A stretch of 64,000 nt of DNA, from the NCBI GenBank assembly GCA_963922875.1, contig CAWUJH010000004.1, positions 62,001 to 126,000 of the forward strand. Direction: 5' to 3'. Below the pieces are notes generated by a model. It was not told the origin of the DNA, ran no database searches, and worked only from the letters and a program-made list of their open reading frames with translations. Made by a program: the position numbers and the translations under genes. Shown here one piece after another: positions 63,052 to 64,000 of the stretch; the first letter of the stretch is position 1, and every line of letters starts with the position of its first letter. Source of the stretch: Ketobacter sp963922875 (GTDB taxonomy: Bacteria; Pseudomonadota; Gammaproteobacteria; Pseudomonadales; Ketobacteraceae).

Positions 63052-64000
63052 GTTTCTTCTTTGCCGGAGGTACGGAAAATACGCGGGCCGTTCGGATCAT
63101 GCTGTCTTTGATCTGTATGGTTTCGATCCTGTAGCGACCAATGCGCAGGCACAGGTTGTGTTCTGGAAGGGTTTCCAAGTGCTCAGTAATTAATCCATTT
63201 AAGGTTTTAGGCCCTTTGGTAGGTAGGTGCCACTTGAGCGCTTTATTAATGTCGCGGATTGTGGCTAGGCCGTCGATAATATACGAGCCATCTTCTTGAG
63301 GGTGAATGTCCTGACTGCTGGAGGCAAAGTCAGTGGTAAATTCGCCCACTATTTCTTCCAGTATATCTTCCAGAGTAACCAGGCCCTGTACATCACCGTA
63401 CTCATCAACCACAAACCCCATTCGGCGTTTAACTTTCTGAAAGTTAACCAGCTGAACATGGAGAGGGGTGCCCTTAGGTACAAAATAAGGCTCTACCGCT
63501 TGCTGCAATATTTTGGCTTTATTAAGATCATCCTCCATTAGCAGGCGGCTGATTTTCCGTAAGTGGAGTACACCCACAGGTGAATTTAAATCGGATTTGT
63601 AGACCGGTAAGCGGGTGTGTTGGGTAGAGCGCAATGATTTTAAAATATCATCAGCGCTTTCATCGAGGTCGATACCGGACACTTCGTGTTTCGGTATCAT
63701 TATGTCGTCCACGGTGACTTCTTCCAGATCCAAAATACTCAGTAGCATTCGCTGATGGCGACTCGGCAATAGGGCGCCGGATTCCGTCACCACAGTGCGC
63801 AGTTCTTCCCGGCTTAAATGATTGGGGCCAGCATCCTCTGCTGTGACGCCAACCATACGCAGCAGTCCGTTACTAATCGTGTTGACTAGCCAGACAAAGG
63901 GATAAAGCGCTGTTAACAGCGGTTTCAAAATCAAACTTGCGGGAAAGGCAATTCGTTCAGGTTCTAAGGCGGCCAGGGTTTTTGGAGTGACTTCAGCAAA
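63038..64000 (-). CDS. HlyC/CorC-family (CNNM-type) protein, 5' end outside the window
   Basis: The open frame runs past the right edge, so the true start is missing. Visible parts: the end of the DUF21 membrane domain (EVTPKTLAALEPERIAFPAS, typical of CNNM/CorC proteins), a CBS pair (VDDIMIPKHEVSGIDLDES; PVGVLHLRKISRLL; GFVVDEYGDVQGLVTLEDIL) and the C-terminal CorC_HlyC domain (YIIDGLATIRDINKALKW; LGRYRIETIQI-like end). Relatives take part in magnesium/cobalt transport or efflux. An internal ATG at 63934 is not the start. Confidence 0.88.
   Translation of the reverse strand, partial: FAEVTPKTLAALEPERIAFPASLILKPLLTALYPFVWLVNTISNGLLRMVGVTAEDAGPNHLSREELRTVVTESGALLPSRHQRMLLSILDLEEVTVDDIMIPKHEVSGIDLDESADDILKSLRSTQHTRLPVYKSDLNSPVGVLHLRKISRLLMEDDLNKAKILQQAVEPYFVPKGTPLHVQLVNFQKVKRRMGFVVDEYGDVQGLVTLEDILEEIVGEFTTDFASSSQDIHPQEDGSYIIDGLATIRDINKALKWHLPTKGPKTLNGLITEHLETLPEHNLCLRIGRYRIETIQIKDSMIRTARVFSVPPAKKKPSPS

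Noticed and set aside
1..64000. CRISPR arrays, tRNA or rRNA genes, prophage
   Set aside because: No regularly spaced repeats, no tRNA cloverleaf with a CCA-type end, no rRNA-like sequence and no phage structural genes were seen on reading both strands; a tRNA or CRISPR scan would be decisive.

Overview
The window looks like a chromosomal stretch of a marine-type gammaproteobacterium (Pseudomonadales/Cellvibrionales-like; the genus is not established). The evidence is the conserved order pilW-rodZ-ispG-hisS-yfgM-bamB-der, followed by xseA, guaB-guaA, tadA, mltF, purL and a CorC-type gene, at moderate G+C by eye. No rRNA, tRNA, CRISPR array or intact insertion sequence was seen.

Layout. (1) 1-14284 is core: envelope, isoprenoid, translation, ribosome-assembly and purine genes, with a class II aldolase-like gene and a DUF2914 gene between der and xseA. 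(2) 14285-16640 is a decaying heavy-metal island: a cadR-like regulator with three internal stops, a surviving MerR-type operator with a 19-bp spacer, a metal-cation transporter, a broken Met-rich protein gene and a broken GNAT gene. (3) 16673-20455 holds a PNPOx/VOC pair opposite an AraC regulator, a YHS protein and a second VOC protein, closed by a clear terminator. (4) 20580-30070 looks like an old segmental duplication. Copy A keeps a cytochrome P460 gene but has only remnants of the araC and acyltransferase genes. Copy B keeps araC, a carboxymuconolactone-decarboxylase-type gene and the acyltransferase gene, but its P460 and GST genes are broken. (5) 30226-39070 contains a lipoprotein hydrolase, an ECF-like sigma factor, a Bax inhibitor-1 protein, NhaR divergent from a RaiA/HPF-like protein, an unknown secreted protein, a small ORF interrupted at an A9 tract, and a PAS/GAF/PAS/GGDEF/EAL gene split by one TGA.

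(6) 39454-43979 carries a secreted PETase-like polyester hydrolase and a 1077-residue beta-propeller/diheme cytochrome protein. (7) 44292-48389 is a tightly packed four-gene export cassette: a double-glycine-leader peptide, a Cys-rich protein of unknown function, an HlyD-type adaptor and a C39-peptidase ABC transporter. It is the best candidate for an undescribed peptide system here. (8) 48435-51066 on the minus strand is an ECF42-type sigma factor with its DGPF/YCII partner, an AHSA1-type protein and a VOC protein. (9) 51220-64000 returns to core genes: tadA, mltF, purL, yqfO-like, two NUDIX genes, DUF3135, gamma-carbonic anhydrase, DUF1289, a purT gene split by one TGA, an FHA protein and the end of a CorC/HlyC-family gene that runs off the window.

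A theme of the window is gene decay by in-frame stop codons in otherwise well-preserved frames (cadR, Met-rich gene, GNAT, purT, PAS-GGDEF-EAL). Most of these stops are one transition away from Gln or Trp codons.
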